From Chrysoporthe austroafricana (taxonomy: Eukaryota > Ascomycota > Sordariomycetes > Diaporthales > Cryphonectriaceae), in NCBI GenBank assembly GCA_001051155.2, contig JYIP02000003.1, positions 1,054,001-1,118,000 on the forward strand: a stretch of DNA of 64,000 nucleotides. The letters are read 5' to 3'. A program made the translations under genes and the position numbers. The notes beneath the pieces are model-generated. The model was not told the origin of the DNA and made no database searches. It worked only from the letters and a program-made list of their open reading frames with translations. Positions 23,894 through 35,724 of this stretch are shown here, in pieces (positions within the stretch are counted from its first letter, which is position 1; the number at the start of each line of letters is the position of its first letter).

Positions 23894-25373
23894 AAAGAGC
23901 TACTGGTACAAGGGCAGTTGGCCCTCAATCACAGCACAAGAGAACGCAATATCGGATCCCGAAGCTCAGCCAGCGGCTTCGGGCAAAAGAGTCGGCGTGC
24001 AATAGAAGTCGGACAGCATCTCTCAAGCAATGAGGGCAAGACAGCAGTGGCCATCGGACATCACATGAAGATAGCAGGCAAATTAGCCAGCATAAAAGGA
24101 CGAAGCATCTGCATTGGCGTTTGGTGGAAATGGGCGACGTGGGCTCTGATTGAATTTGGATTCGTTACTGGCCATATGCCACAGGCGTTGGAGACACGAC
24201 GTGAGGCAGTTATACACACGATAAAGGAGGGAGATGATACCACAGAAGACCCAAATATGGAAGACCGGGAGGGTTTCTCACATGAAGTCCTCGATAGATC
24301 AGGATTGGGGGCAAGCATAGACAACGAGTTATGCGTCCGTCTCAATCGATACCAACAGTGCTTGAACGGTTTCCACGCCCGTCGACTAAGCGTTACGTAG
24401 AGCGCGTGCAGGCGAGCAGTCGTCACGACGTACCCAGATGGTCTGATCTGCCTATCTATCCCGCCTTGGCCTCTCCAGGCGAGTCGTCATCGCACGCGTC
24501 CCCCCGCGAAGGCATTCGTAAGTCTGGATCCTCCTACCGAATGCTGACCAATAGGCAGATGTCCACGGCCCTTGCGACCCCTCTCGATTTAAGCTTACGT
24601 GCATATGCGTTAAGCTTGATGTGGCCTGGAATGTTGCGGCTACGAACGAATTCTGGGAGGGGGAACCACTCGGTCGGATTTTGTTCCTTGCTGACGGACG
24701 CTGCGCCTCACCGTTTGGCTGCTACGTTCTTACGCCGCATGGCGAACAAGGTCCTTTTACCAGCTTCCTATCCGGGAGCATGATAGCGGCGCCGGAGTTC
24801 GGCATGGCCTGCGCACGATCGGAGCTGGGCGAGATACCCACAGTGCCATACACGCCATACTACGGAGCAGAGGACACGATCGTCACGGTCCGACACAGGC
24901 GCCAGACCTGTCCGTTATCCAGGAAGATGATCACGCTGACGAAGCTTGAGTCAACTATGCAGCTCTAGCCTCACAAAAGGTACCGGGGAGTGAGGGACCT
25001 CTGAACCTTGTCCTGCAGGCTGGATGTCGTAGGCTGGAGTACATGTTAACTAGGACGGCGCCTTTCCTGCGCAGACCTTCACGGCGCCTCAACTTTCGTC
25101 CGTCTTTCTTACCTGCTCCTTGCTACTAGCTACCTTACTATCGTGGACCTCGTCGTCCTCACCCGCGGGGGCCTTCGTAATTCTACCGATCCGGCTACTA
25201 ATTCGAGAGGAGAGACATCATCAATTGCGTCCTCAAGTAAGCAGCCTCACGCCAAGCGGGACAGACGGGTCTACGTCCCTGCGCACCACGATACCTCTTG
25301 GCCATAGTTTCAAAGCAGGCCGCCAAGGTGTTTCGGGTAGTCGACCAGGGCACGTCCCTGCTTATACGATACC
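23894..25373. other. Intergenic region, 1.5 kb
   Basis: Open frames such as 24621-24968 (116 codons) have no recognisable domain and no conserved-looking start. I do not call a gene. The 3' part is probably the promoter and leader of the membrane-protein gene at 25374. Confidence 0.45.
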
Positions 25374-28300
25374 ATGTCTGGCTTCCCTTATTCAGACAAC
25401 ATGTACAGCGGCGTCGACGACTCAGATGTCGACGAGGACCTGTACGCCGCGTTGACGGGGGACGGTGGGAACAACGGGTGGCGTGGTGTTAATGACCAAT
25501 ACGGTCAACCTGGGGATCACCAGCCGGACGGGGATGAGGCACTGTCGCCATCCGATGGCTATTTCGGTCGAGGGCCTGGATCAGGCCGGTCTGGATCTGG
25601 AGTGGGATCTGGACTTGGACCTCGAGCCAGAGGCTCGGGGCCCAGCAATGATGACCCGAGCCATCCCTCCCTGTCCATCTACTCTCCTCCACAGCAGCCG
25701 ACAGAGGCTCGTGAGGTACCCGGCGCCACGTCGTCCTCTGCGCTGTCACCTCAATCATCCCAAGTGCCCCATGTTCCGGACGTCTGGGTGTCAGACCCTT
25801 CGCTGGAGCCAGGGTCCACCGCCGAGAGCAAGGCGAGAGAGGCCCAGGAGGAGCGCGACCGAAACAGACGTCTGTCCGCCAGGGGCCGTCATCAACCTGC
25901 CTACCCAGACCTTGCCACCCGCCCTCATAACAATCCACCCTTAACCTCAACCTCCACCCAGCCCGCAGCCCTCTCTTCCGCCTTCTCGCTGCTGAACCCG
26001 GAACCGCCCTCCGCCGCAGGACCTGCACGCGCCTCGTCATCGACGTCGGACTCGGCCTATCATAGGTACACGCCGTCCGCATCCTCATCTGCAGGGCTGA
26101 CGCCGCATATCGCCCCTTCCCAGTCGTCCCGCCGGTCCCGCCGCAGCAACACGATATATTCGGAGCGCTCGTCGCTGTTCAGCGAGGCCCCGCCTGCCTA
26201 TACGCCGTCGCCCACGTCACCTACGGGCAGCTCGAGCAGTCCTCCAGCCAACTACCGGACCATCTCTCCGCCGTCGACAAGCGCCGGTGGCTACAGCAGA
26301 AGTATGGGTCGCCCGTCGGAGTCGGAGGCGCATGGCCTCCTGGCGGGCCAGACGTACCACTCCATCCCGCAGAGCATGGGAGGGGAACCAGATGAGAACG
26401 GGCACTATGACTACCTGCAACCCAGGGGCTGGAGGGAGCGACTACGTGAGTTCAGCTGGAGGAGGCACTGGAAGATGGTTGTGTTGGGGGTGGTGCTATT
26501 GTTCATCACGATTGGGTTCCTGGTCAGCTCGATCAAGGGTGTCAAGAATGAAGTAAGTTGCTTACGATTCGCTAAGTTGATCCTGCGTCACGGGTTACGT
26601 AGCTATGCAGCTGTGCCGTCGCTGAGGCGGTGCACAGCTGTCACCACTACATGAATACCACCAGACCTCCCCCCTCCCCCCTTCTCTCACTCTCCTTCGT
26701 TATAACGCTAGATCCTTCAACCGCTGACAACTATGCAGAGAACCGTCACAGTCCCAGGAGGCAACTCCGGAAGCGAACCAGTCACCAGACCAGAGGAGGG
26801 CAATGTGGGTATCCCCGATCAAGACGACGATGGTACCAGACTGCGGTACCCTCCCTTTGATGGGCCTCTGAGGGGGGAAAATCATCGCATGTGTGTTCCA
26901 AATATGACCAGATCCCACGAGACTCGACTCGAGCTCGACTTCTCTGCCTCGCGCAACGTGTCGCTCTTCCAGCACGTCAAGGAAGAGCACTCGCACGAAG
27001 GCCAAGACATCCACATCAGCGGCGACGTGATCGTCCGGCGCTCCGGCTCCGGGACCCCGGAGTCGGTGGTCGTGTTGAAGACGTTCAGCAATGACGCCCG
27101 GGTCGAGGTGAGCATCGACTGGGACGACACCGAGCAGCGGCTCCGCATCCTGACGCCGCGGTCTGTCCCGTGGACGGACAGCGTCTCCTCGCCCTGCCTG
27201 CTGGTCCAGGCTACCATCTGGGTGCCGGCCAACAGCGTCCTCGACAGCCTCAACGTCGAGACCGTCCATCTCGACGTGTCGCTACTGGACAACCTCTCCC
27301 TGCAGCTCGGCAGTTTTGCCCGGCTGGCCAGCACGGTCGGCTCCATCGTGGCCGCGACAGACGGCATGAAGGACAAGACTGACCTCATGTACAACGCGCC
27401 CCCGAGCACCTTCAAGCTGGACACGCGGTACGTCGAGGTCAAGACCATGTCGGCGTCTATCTCGGGCTCCTGGCCGCTGTACGACTACCTCGGCCTGGAG
27501 ACCATCTCCGGCTCGATCAGCGCGGGCGTCCAGCCGAAGGAGGTGCTGAAGGAGAGGCCGCGCCCGGCGATTCTCTACGCCAAGTCTGTCTCTGGCAACA
27601 TCGAGGCCTACGAGCCCGTCACCGAGGCTGCCGTCGCCTGGGGGCTGGCGCAGTCGCAGGCCGGAATCGCCAAGGGCCCGGAGGACCTCATCCCGCCGCG
27701 GTCATACGGCGTCGACCTGCAGAGCATGTCGGGCACGGTCAAGGCCAGCGTGGCGTTCGGGACCTCCTGCAAGGTGCACACCACATCCGGCAAAATGGAC
27801 CTGACCTTGCTGCCAGTCCTGGACCAGTCGCAGGCCAACTCCAACGATGGGGATGCTGCTGCGAGGGGCTCTTTCCTGGAGACCTCTTCCACGAGCGGCA
27901 CGACGATCATTCATGTGCTCGACGCAATGTGGACTGATATGAGCGCTGGCTCATACGTGAGCCCGCCGGCCGCACCAGCTCCTCCTGCTGCACTAGCTCC
28001 TCCAGCTCCTCCTGCTCCGCCAGCTCCGCCTGCTCCTCCTGCTCCTCCTGCTGCACCGGCTCCTCCTGCTCCACCAGCTCCTGCTGTGCCGGTCCCGCCT
28101 TTCGTCCCTGCGCTTCCTAGGGGCGATGTCATCACCCCCATCGGTGAACAAGACCCATACGACCTCCCGCTCCCGCACCGGGCCGTTGCCCCGCCAGCCC
28201 TCCGCGTCCTCTCCGGCCGGCACTCCACGACCAGCGCCACGATCCGCGCGACCTACCCGCAGGCCTGGGAGGGCTACATCAATGCGGACAGCCTGAGCGG

Positions 28301-28469
28301 GAAGATCAGCGTCGGAGGGGAGGGCGTCGAGATCATCCGCCGGCAGGACGACGGCTTCTTAGGCATCAAGAGGCTTGTGCTCGCGCACAAGGGCCCGAGC
28401 GAGAAGGGTGGGAACATCAGGGCGCATACCACGAGCGGGAACATCGGCGTGCAGATCGGGTCTTCGTGA
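25374..28469 (+). CDS. Type II membrane protein with DUF4097-like repeat ectodomain
   Basis: Two exons, 25374-26552 and 26739-28469, 969 residues; the 186-nt intron is phase 0 (GTAAGT ... ATGCAG). The first 365 residues are Ser/Pro/Gly-rich and probably disordered in the cytosol. A single membrane helix follows at about 367-388 (KMVVLGVVLLFITIGFLVSS). The exterior part contains repeated short beta-strand units such as VKTMSASISGSWPLYD, LETISGSISAGV and AKSVSGNIEAY, ending with TTSGNIGVQIGSS. This pattern resembles the DUF4097 putative adhesin/beta-helix family common in filamentous fungi, whose function is unknown. A Pro-Ala tract (about residues 801-850) interrupts the domain. Start context taccATGtc. 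The function is not known; the topology is inferred. Confidence 0.82.
27961..28090 (+). repeat. Coding Pro-Ala minisatellite
   Basis: Imperfect tandem copies of a cctcctgctccgccagct-like unit encode a PPAPPAPPAPP tract, with Ala-Ala and Leu variants. It lies inside the exterior domain of the membrane protein. On the opposite strand it makes a spurious Gly/Ala-rich open frame (28240-27911). Confidence 0.9.
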
Positions 28470-29387
28470 ACCCGTGCGAGGAGCCTGAGGGAGGGGACGT
28501 GACGGAAGAAACCCTTTGCAGATCTAGCCTATGTGTGCTGGTACTGGAAAGGCATGAGGTTGTGCAAATACCTGCAGAGAGAACACGCTGGATAGGCTCA
28601 GCTTTAGATTCTGGTGGCGAATATTGATCGAAGTCGAGCAAAGGGCGCTTGGTTACACACAAGCATGAACATGATACCAACGAGCAGTCTTAAGGTTCTG
28701 GGAACCACGAAATACCGCATCATTTTGCATCGAGTATCTTATCACTGGGCCACATTGTAACTTGCCACAGGCACGAACGGGCACGAGCTCAGTCCTTGAG
28801 CAGACTTTCCACATCTAGCATTCCTTTCCCCGGTATCTTCAGGCTTGCTGGCTTTACATCGTCTTCGGCCTCTAAGTTTAATGGGAATGTGATGCTCCTC
28901 AGGTTCATGGAACGACCCCGCGATCTTGCGAAAACTGACTTTGGACGTCTCATCATCTTTGAGAGACCAACTACTTCGTTAAGCGTAGCGACTCAGCGGG
29001 CCACGATGCATGAAAACACAACACCATGCCAGCAATGAACAGGAACAGGCAGAAGCCGACGGGCGAGAAAATGCTGATTAGTGCTGTGGACAATCCCAGG
29101 GACGACGTGTGATCAACGACCATACATCGAACAACCTCCTCCCCAGGACCACATTCTCACTGCCTACTGCTGTTACTCTAACATTCTAGTGCTGTCTGTT
29201 ATTGTTGTGCTCAACAAGGCCCAACAAAGACAAGACGGAGGCCAACCAGACGCTGTTGACTTACCTCTCTGTATAGTGACGATGACAGCTTCTCAACTCG
29301 CGCTGAAACTGGGAGCACCTCTAACAGACCCTTTATCATCATACTAGCCTGGGACATCCAGTCACGTCAGCAGGACCACCCATGATT
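28470..29387. other. Convergent intergenic region
   Basis: This contains the 3' ends of the membrane-protein gene (+) and the AMA1 homologue (-). Small open frames only; no repeat or RNA gene seen. Confidence 0.5.
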
Positions 29388-32269
29388 TCAGCGGATGACA
29401 TCGCCTTCCTTCTCAATTCCCTCCAGCTCCTCCAGGATGTCACTCCCGCCGAGTAGTCCTGCTCCACCAACTGTTGCCTTCTTCCCACCTGACCACACCT
29501 CGTGAAACTTGATGCTCTCGTCACTGGCAGCGACAACGATGCATCCCTCCATAGCAGTGCGGTTCCGTCTTTTCTCCCTAACGCATCTGTCTCGATCCCG
29601 ATCCCTGGGATTGCCCCTCGCATCCCTCGCAGCCCGGTAGTCTGGCGGCCCCTGCGGGTAGGATATCGCATACAGTGCCCGGTGCTCCCCTTCCCATGGG
29701 ATGGCCGCCACCTGCTGACACTCAGGCCAAGAGAACACAGCTATTCGATAAGGATGATCCGGCTGGGCGTACCCGAATGTCGCAGCGATCTCTCGCCGTG
29801 TGGTGCTCCATATCAAGCTCGTCACCTGCGCATGCACCGCGATGGTAGCCAGCGCTACCCCCGACGTCGTATGGTAGAAGTGAATGCACTTGTCATGAGA
29901 CCCACCGCTAGTGGCGACGAGGCCATCCCGCCAGGGGCAGAACGCGATGGCTTTGACGGCAGCCGTGTGCTCCCATCGATGCTTGGCTTGCCGCTCGCCG
30001 ATGTTGCGTGGATCACCGGATGTATCGGAGACGGGGTTCCGGAAGGAATCTGATGCAGCGGATATGTTTGCAGGTAGGGACGGTGGGTAGCGGGGCTCGG
30101 CACGCTCAGCGAGAATGCGGTTGAGGTCCCAGAAGCGCGTATTGGTGTCAGCGCGGAAGAAACGAGCAAAGGGTGATACTATGGGCATGCTGGAGAGGCG
30201 ATCGTCGATCGACCCGATGGCCGCAGAGTTGTTGATGCTACCAGACGAAGCAGGTCTCTGTCGTTGGCTTGATAAGGAAACCCCAGGGAGCGAGGACGAA
30301 ATCATACTTATCGAAACACCAGCCGCTCGGGCAGCATCCTCGATGCGACGTTGCAGCTCAAGCCGTGGTCTATCAGTGGTCTGAGGCGGAATCGGCTCTC
30401 GATACGCAGCCCAAGCATTTTCGGCATCTTGGTCCTCATCGAGTTCCGCGGGCGGATCAGTGATTTTCTGAGCCTCAAAAAGAAAACAGATATTGTCATT
30501 CCCCCCTGTGGCAAACAAATTGCCACTTGGAGACCACGAAAGGCCGCATATCTGCTGCGTATGAGCCGTGATATAAGCGAGGCACTGCACACTTCCTCGC
30601 CAGTTGTGGCGATATGTCTCCTACGACCGAGGCCACTCAACGGCATAGTAGAAGACATTGCCATGCTCGTCGCCAACGAGGAGATCTTCGTTCTCGACAA
30701 GGGGCCCGGGATTGTAAGGGCTGATCGATGGACGCAGAGTGACGGTGGGTTTCTAGCTGACACAGGCAACAGGTGCTTCTTCGACATGTGGAGCGAATCT
30801 GAATCGGGGATATTGGCGGTCGTAAAGTGTCGGAGCGTCCCAGAGCGACATTAGATTTAAGATCCCGTTTGATCGACCATACGCGAGGATGCACTTCTTG
30901 CCTTGGGCGGATGAGAAATCGAGTGTGGTCAGCCACGAGATGTCACCGAGCCCGTTGTCCTCGAGCGTCTGGACCCCTGTGAGCTCAGACCAGCTATAGA
31001 GCCTCGTACCAAGACCGACAGCCAGAGTCTGGCAAATGGGGTCGAAGGCCAGGATGGAGCAGTAGTAATCGTCTCTGAGGTTTGGTGCATCGAGGACCTT
31101 GAAAGGAGCAACTGGCAGCGTCCGCAGCTCGGGCGCGTGTTTGGGTGACTTCCTTGTAGGATGATCTTCTCTGACCAACTGCGTTCCATTCCAGTACGTC
31201 TTGCGCCCCGATTGACGGTTGAACGCCTTCGGTTGCCTCTCCAACATGGTCGATAAGCGATCAGCACCAAGTATTTTCGACGACTAGTCGATCTCGAAAG
31301 CTGACGCGAGCCGGGCCTCGTGCTTCTCGACATCTTCTTGAGCTTTGGGTCTCGAAGGAGGAAACTGTGTATTGAACATGGGAGCATTGGTGCCGCTGGT
31401 GAAAAGACCGCCTCGACCGTCCTCAATGGCTCCGTGACTGGGGGCCGTGGCCCCGAGAGACGAGACACTACCGCTTCCCTAGGTTCAATGTTAGCTGTAG
31501 GCATCACAACAAAGGCCCTCAATCTAGGGTAACCTCGTCATGGGTATTCTGATATTGTAGTAGGCGCGCGTGCCATCTCATGAGCAGGGAGACGAAGACT
31601 CACCGCCTCCCTCTCTGTCTGGCTGTCCGAGGCTGAATCGAGGACTGTCCTACTCTGACTCGACCTTCTTGCCTTTCGGGATTCTGTCGGAGAGGGTGGC
31701 AAAGCCCGCCGCCTAAAGCAGAAAGGATCAGGAGCATCTTGGTTGTGACGCACAAGTCGTTCGCAGGGCGAGAGATCTTGCAAGGGCCTGGTTGTACGCA
31801 GTTTCTCCGATCCAGGTGTTCCGTGGTCCCTCATAGGCACAAAACGATCCGGAGCTCGCAGTGAGCTGGCTCTAGATCCATTGATGGCGGTATTGTCAGA
31901 TCCATGCCGACAGTGAGCGGGTTTCGGTTGCGGGATCGTTGGGTACGAATCTGTCCGTGAGACGCGCCTCCTGGATACCCGAGGAAGAGTTGCGAACTTC
32001 TCGCGCCCAACACTTGGCGTGGATGAGGTTCCGTGACCTGGCGCGTTGTGCCCAGATGTTTCCGAGTCCGACTCTTCAGAGCTAGCCCCGTCGTATGAAC
32101 TCAGACCGACGGACAGAAACGTCCGGTCCAGACGATATTTGGGAAGGGACCTTGTTGGAGAGGTCTCGAGAGAGCCATATCCGGAGTCCGCAGAACGGCC
32201 AGTGCGGCATGGTGGGTCAAGACACAGCTGTTGCATGCGCAGAGTGACAGGCGTGCTAGGTGCGGCCAT
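29388..32269 (-). CDS. AMA1: AMA1-type meiosis-specific APC/C activator with three in-frame TAG codons
   Basis: Two exons on the minus strand: 31604-32269 (222 codons) and 29388-31478 (697 codons including stop), joined in phase 0. If all internal TAGs are read through, the protein has 918 residues. Exon 1 carries the C-box DRFVPMRD (141-148) that contacts the APC/C, and a family block LSPCERLVRHNQDAPD. Exon 2 holds a WD40 propeller (ICGLSWSPSGNLFATGG, KAIAFCPWRDGLVATSGG, LIWSTTRREIAATFGYAQP, GCIVVAASDESIKFHEVW). It ends in Ile-Arg, the tail by which Cdc20/Cdh1/Ama1 dock on the APC/C. TAG interrupts codons 287, 464 and 508. The latter two fall in PVACVS-x-KP and EWPRS-x-E, where I expect Trp. 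No TAA, TGA or frameshift occurs. Unedited mRNA would yield only 286 residues. Sexual-stage A-to-I editing (UAG to UGG) is the favoured explanation; a nonsense-bearing pseudogene is the alternative. Confidence 0.88.
30621..30623 (-). other. In-frame TAG 3 (codon 508), candidate A-to-I editing site
   Basis: The middle A is at + position 30622. The reading is FYYAVEWPRS-x-ETYRHNW; Trp is expected at x. The TAG lies in the 8-nt loop of CTC/GAG nested inside a GTGGC/GCCAC stem (30606-30636). Confidence 0.6.
30753..30755 (-). other. In-frame TAG 2 (codon 464), candidate A-to-I editing site
   Basis: The middle A is at + position 30754. The reading is EEAPVACVS-x-KPTVTLRPS; homologues as I recall them have Trp at x. 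I found no strong hairpin here by eye. Confidence 0.6.
31284..31286 (-). other. In-frame TAG 1 (codon 287), candidate A-to-I editing site
   Basis: The middle A is at + position 31285. The reading around it is ASAFEID-x-SSKILGADR. It sits in the CUAG loop of a hairpin at 31275-31299: stem TTTCGA/TCGAAA, a 3-nt bulge, then CGA/TCG. The base before the A is U, the context preferred by fungal editing. Confidence 0.6.
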
Positions 32270-33346
32270 CTTGAGCCAAAGATGGCTCAGGTGAATCGCA
32301 GATCTCGACGAGGCCCCCAGGCTTAGGAGGGCTATGTACGAATCAGGTCGTCGAGGAGCAGACGGACAAGCGCAGTGGTCTGGGAGAAGGCGAGTGACGA
32401 TGGGGAAGCGTGCTCGGCAAGCAACCCGGAAGAAGATGAGCTCCTTTCGACAGGGCGAGAGAGCGGGTAGGCAGGCCGCAGGCGAGATAGAAAGGACTGT
32501 CCCAACTGGTTCTCCAGCCGGAGGGCAGCAGCTTAAATTGCTGTAGCCAGGAGGGCACGACCAGCTGGAACAGTGTTCAGATCATCTGTGAGAACATGTG
32601 TGGTCCTGTAAGATGTGGTCGTTGAGAGTGTCATAACACTGTTCAGCACATGATAGGAGGAAGAAGTCATCGTAGGTGTGTGGGAAAATAGGCTCAGGGA
32701 GTAGGTCGCGAAAGGGATGTGGAAGAGGACGGGAGAAAGGGAAAGAGGAGGGGAGAAGTGACACTTCATTTATGAGCACATAAAAGACGGTTCAAGAGGA
32801 AAGAGAGACCCCCCTCACTTAATAGTCATTCATCATCACATTCAGTCTATCGTGAGTTTATCGGGACACCTCATCCGGTAGGGTGTTCGCCAGAGGAACA
32901 CCGCCGTCAGAGAGAGCGCCATTAACACGTCTTAATGTTGGACTTCAAAGAGACTCTCATAGTGAGAATCCAAGTTGTAGAGATACATAGCACACACCAG
33001 AAAGGCCATGCCTTCTGCAGGGGCGTCGACACTCACGGTGCTGAAGCTAAATCGAAGTGTCCTATATTGTTGTTGCAGTTAACGGTTGACAAACCTTTGG
33101 GGGGGTTTCTCATTGGGAGGGGGGGCGGTTGCAAGGGAGCTCCCTGGCGAACAAGGTGCTGGGTGTGGCACGCGGCAGAGACCCCTGCCTTCCGCCGAGG
33201 TTCCTCTGCCTTGTGAACAGAAACTCCAAGCCTGGACTGCAAACGTCATCTCGACCGCGACTACACCCGCGACAGTCACGTGTGTTTTCTGAAGACGCTT
33301 CGCCGAGACTCGCGTTCTTCTTCTCAGGAGACCCAACGACCTCGAG
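32270..33346. other. Divergent promoter, AMA1 / BET4
   Basis: 1077 bp between divergent starts. Short frames on both strands lack support. I see no repeat or RNA gene. Confidence 0.5.
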
Positions 33347-34796
33347 ATGGCCAGTGTATGGCACCTCTATCCAGCAGAACTTAAACGAAGAGGAGTTGAC
33401 TGATAGCAAGGACACCAGCATGGCGTAACCCGAATAACCCGGTCACGCACTGAAGAGCAGAAACAACAAGAGCTTGACAAGATCAGCAAGTACCGCGACC
33501 TCGAAGGCCAGCTCCGGACTCACGTGCGTACCGCCCTCCCCCTGCACTCGCCCGGCACTCCAGGCTGACGGCGTATCTCAAAACAGATCGCGAGCGGCGA
33601 CGGCTATACCCCTGAGGCCTTCCAGCTCACCACAAAGCTCCTGCGCCTGAACCCGGAATACTACACGATATGGAACGTCCGCAGACGCTTACTAATATCT
33701 GGATCATTGTCCAAACCGTCGCCTGGGTCTTCGCTCTCGAAGGTGTCGCCGAGTTCTTCTCGGATCGACACTACCACAACGTCTTCCGCCGACTCATCCT
33801 CCTCTTCCTCGACCACGATCCAGCAAAGCCCCGGGTCCCAGACAACTGGGAAGAGTGGTACTATAGCTGACAATCTCAGCGGTGAGGATGGCTCTACGGC
33901 AGTGGAGGGCCATGCGGGTGCGAAGGCAAGGGATCAGCAGAACGACCTGGAGGTGCTCAAATCCGAGCTGGGCTTTACAGTACCGCTCTTGATGGGGTTT
34001 CCGAAGTGCTACTGGATATGGGAATACCGATCTTGGCTGCTGCAACAGGCCATACAGCGGCTGGAGCCGTCCGGTGCGCGGCGCATATGGGAGGAGGAAC
34101 TGGGCCTGGACACCAAGATGTTGACCAAGGACCGCCGGAATTTTCACGCGTGGGGGTATCGCCGGAACGTCGTCAGGCACCTAGAGAGTGCGGCATTGAA
34201 CGGCAAGAGCATGGTGGAACCGGAGTTCGAGTTCACGACTAAAATGATCCGTGTCGATCTCTCAAACTTCTCTGCATGGCATAATCGGAGCAAGCTGATC
34301 CCTAGGTTGTTGGACGAGCGTAGCGCAGATGATGTTGCTAGGAAGAAATTCTTTGACAGTGGTAAGCAGGTTGCGCCTTCGATCAAATTAGGCCTAGACT
34401 GACGTGCAGAAAGAACTGGCCTTGATACGAGAGGCATTGAATGTGGGACCCGATGACCAGTCCTTGTGGTATTACCACCAGTTCCTAATACTCGATCTGG
34501 TCGCGCATGTCGGCCGGCCGACCATCACTGCGAGCCTGACCAACGAGGAGAGAGTGGCATATATCACTCGAGAAATTACGGATATCAAGGATTTACTCGA
34601 GGACTACGACGACTGCAAGTTGATCTACGAGAGGCTCATGGACTACACATTGGCATTAGCGGCACTGGAGCAGAGGCCGCCACGTGGCGACGAGAAAGCC
34701 GACCTGAAGGCCTGGCTGTCCAAAGTTCGGGAGCTGGACCCCATGAGGAGGGGCCGCTGGGAAGATCTCGAAGGAGAGTTAGGACTTGGCAAGTAG
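33347..34796 (+). CDS. BET4: Rab geranylgeranyltransferase alpha subunit
   Basis: Four exons: 33347-33355, 33419-33523, 33587-34361, 34414-34796; 423 residues. The first exon codes only Met-Ala-Ser before a GTATGG donor, restoring the conserved MASHGVTRITRSRTEEQK start. PPTA repeats characteristic of prenyltransferase alpha subunits are visible: RLNPEYYTIWNVRRRLL, FPKCYWIWEYRSWLL, DRRNFHAWGYRRNVV, DLSNFSAWHNRSKLI and DDQSLWYYHQFLI. With Bet2 and the Rab escort protein the enzyme attaches geranylgeranyl groups to Rab GTPases. A Ser/Thr-rich insert of about 85 residues follows the first repeat. The last acceptor is AAG at 34413, 4 nt after a CAG that would break the frame. Confidence 0.93.
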
Positions 34797-35724
34797 GTGT
34801 CGACTGTCATATCTCAAGGACTTGATGCCTAGAATTTATCTTGCACAATCTATCTGACTCGCAGATAAGCTCCGTGAGAATCACATCCCCGTTCAATCAT
34901 CCAGCTGTGGTACTGTTCTAGGTCGAAATACTGTGCTTGTTTAGTTTCTATCCGCCAGTGCTCAACGCAGTCCAAGTTTCCGCGGACGCTGAGGCAGGTT
35001 GTATCCATGACGTTCTTGTGTGTGTCAACGCAGGGTTGCATGCGGCGGCCAATACTTCCGTTCCTACCGATCTGGAGATCAGATGAATCTAAATGTTCTA
35101 CATAATTAGATCTCATGACTTGTGGATCTAGGTTTCGAATAAATGACAAAGGGAAGAATTCACCAGCCACATCATGATGAAAGCGAAAGCTGCACAATGC
35201 GGCACATCATATCACCACTGCCTATCTCTATTATGAGCGCTGCTTCACTATTACTCTGTCCTTTCTAGTGTCCTACACTCAGATGAACAATGGGCTGCGG
35301 CATCTATTCTGGTCTCGCTTGGACAATCAACAAAGGAGAACCCACGACTGCTTGAAAGGAGTTTTCACAACTTCAATGGCTCCTGTGGCGTGCTATTGTC
35401 GTCGAAGCTCGAAACACCATGATTCACACTGGGGCTTTTCACTTTTCACTACCAAGTAACTTCGAGAACCGACACCTTTAAGCTTCTTCCCTCCCCTTTG
35501 GTCTGTTCGTCTGCATGCTTGCATCTGGCCTAGCATTTAGTTCCGCACAACACGGTTCTGACTTCACGAAACATGTCGGATTTGGAGACAGCAGCGAACG
35601 ACAGGAGAACACAAACTTCGGGCAACTTCTTTTCGAGCCTCGTAGCAGCAGAGAATCTCATCTTCACCTCCGCAGTCACCCTCCGCTTCTCACCACAGCC
35701 TCACCAGGCCACCCCGCCCCCAAG
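34797..35724. other. Intergenic region, no gene seen
   Basis: This covers the 3' end of BET4 and the promoter/leader of the next gene. The frame of that gene stays open upstream to 35515, but the translation is not protein-like and I treat it as leader. Confidence 0.5.

Noticed and set aside
24621..24968. 116-codon plus-strand frame
   Set aside because: No domain and no supportive splice or start context; left as intergenic.
27911..28240. Gly/Ala-rich minus-strand open frame
   Set aside because: It is the reverse reading of the Pro-Ala minisatellite.
31219..31285. An intron from GTCAGC to TTGGAG spanning the first AMA1 TAG
   Set aside because: It joins exons in the wrong phase and uses a GAG acceptor.
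31284..31331. An intron removing the first AMA1 TAG (GTCGAG donor, CTAG acceptor, 48 nt, in phase)
   Set aside because: The donor is atypical, no branch site is present, the size is near the minimum, and it would delete the conserved HEARLASAFEID block. It cannot explain the other two TAGs.
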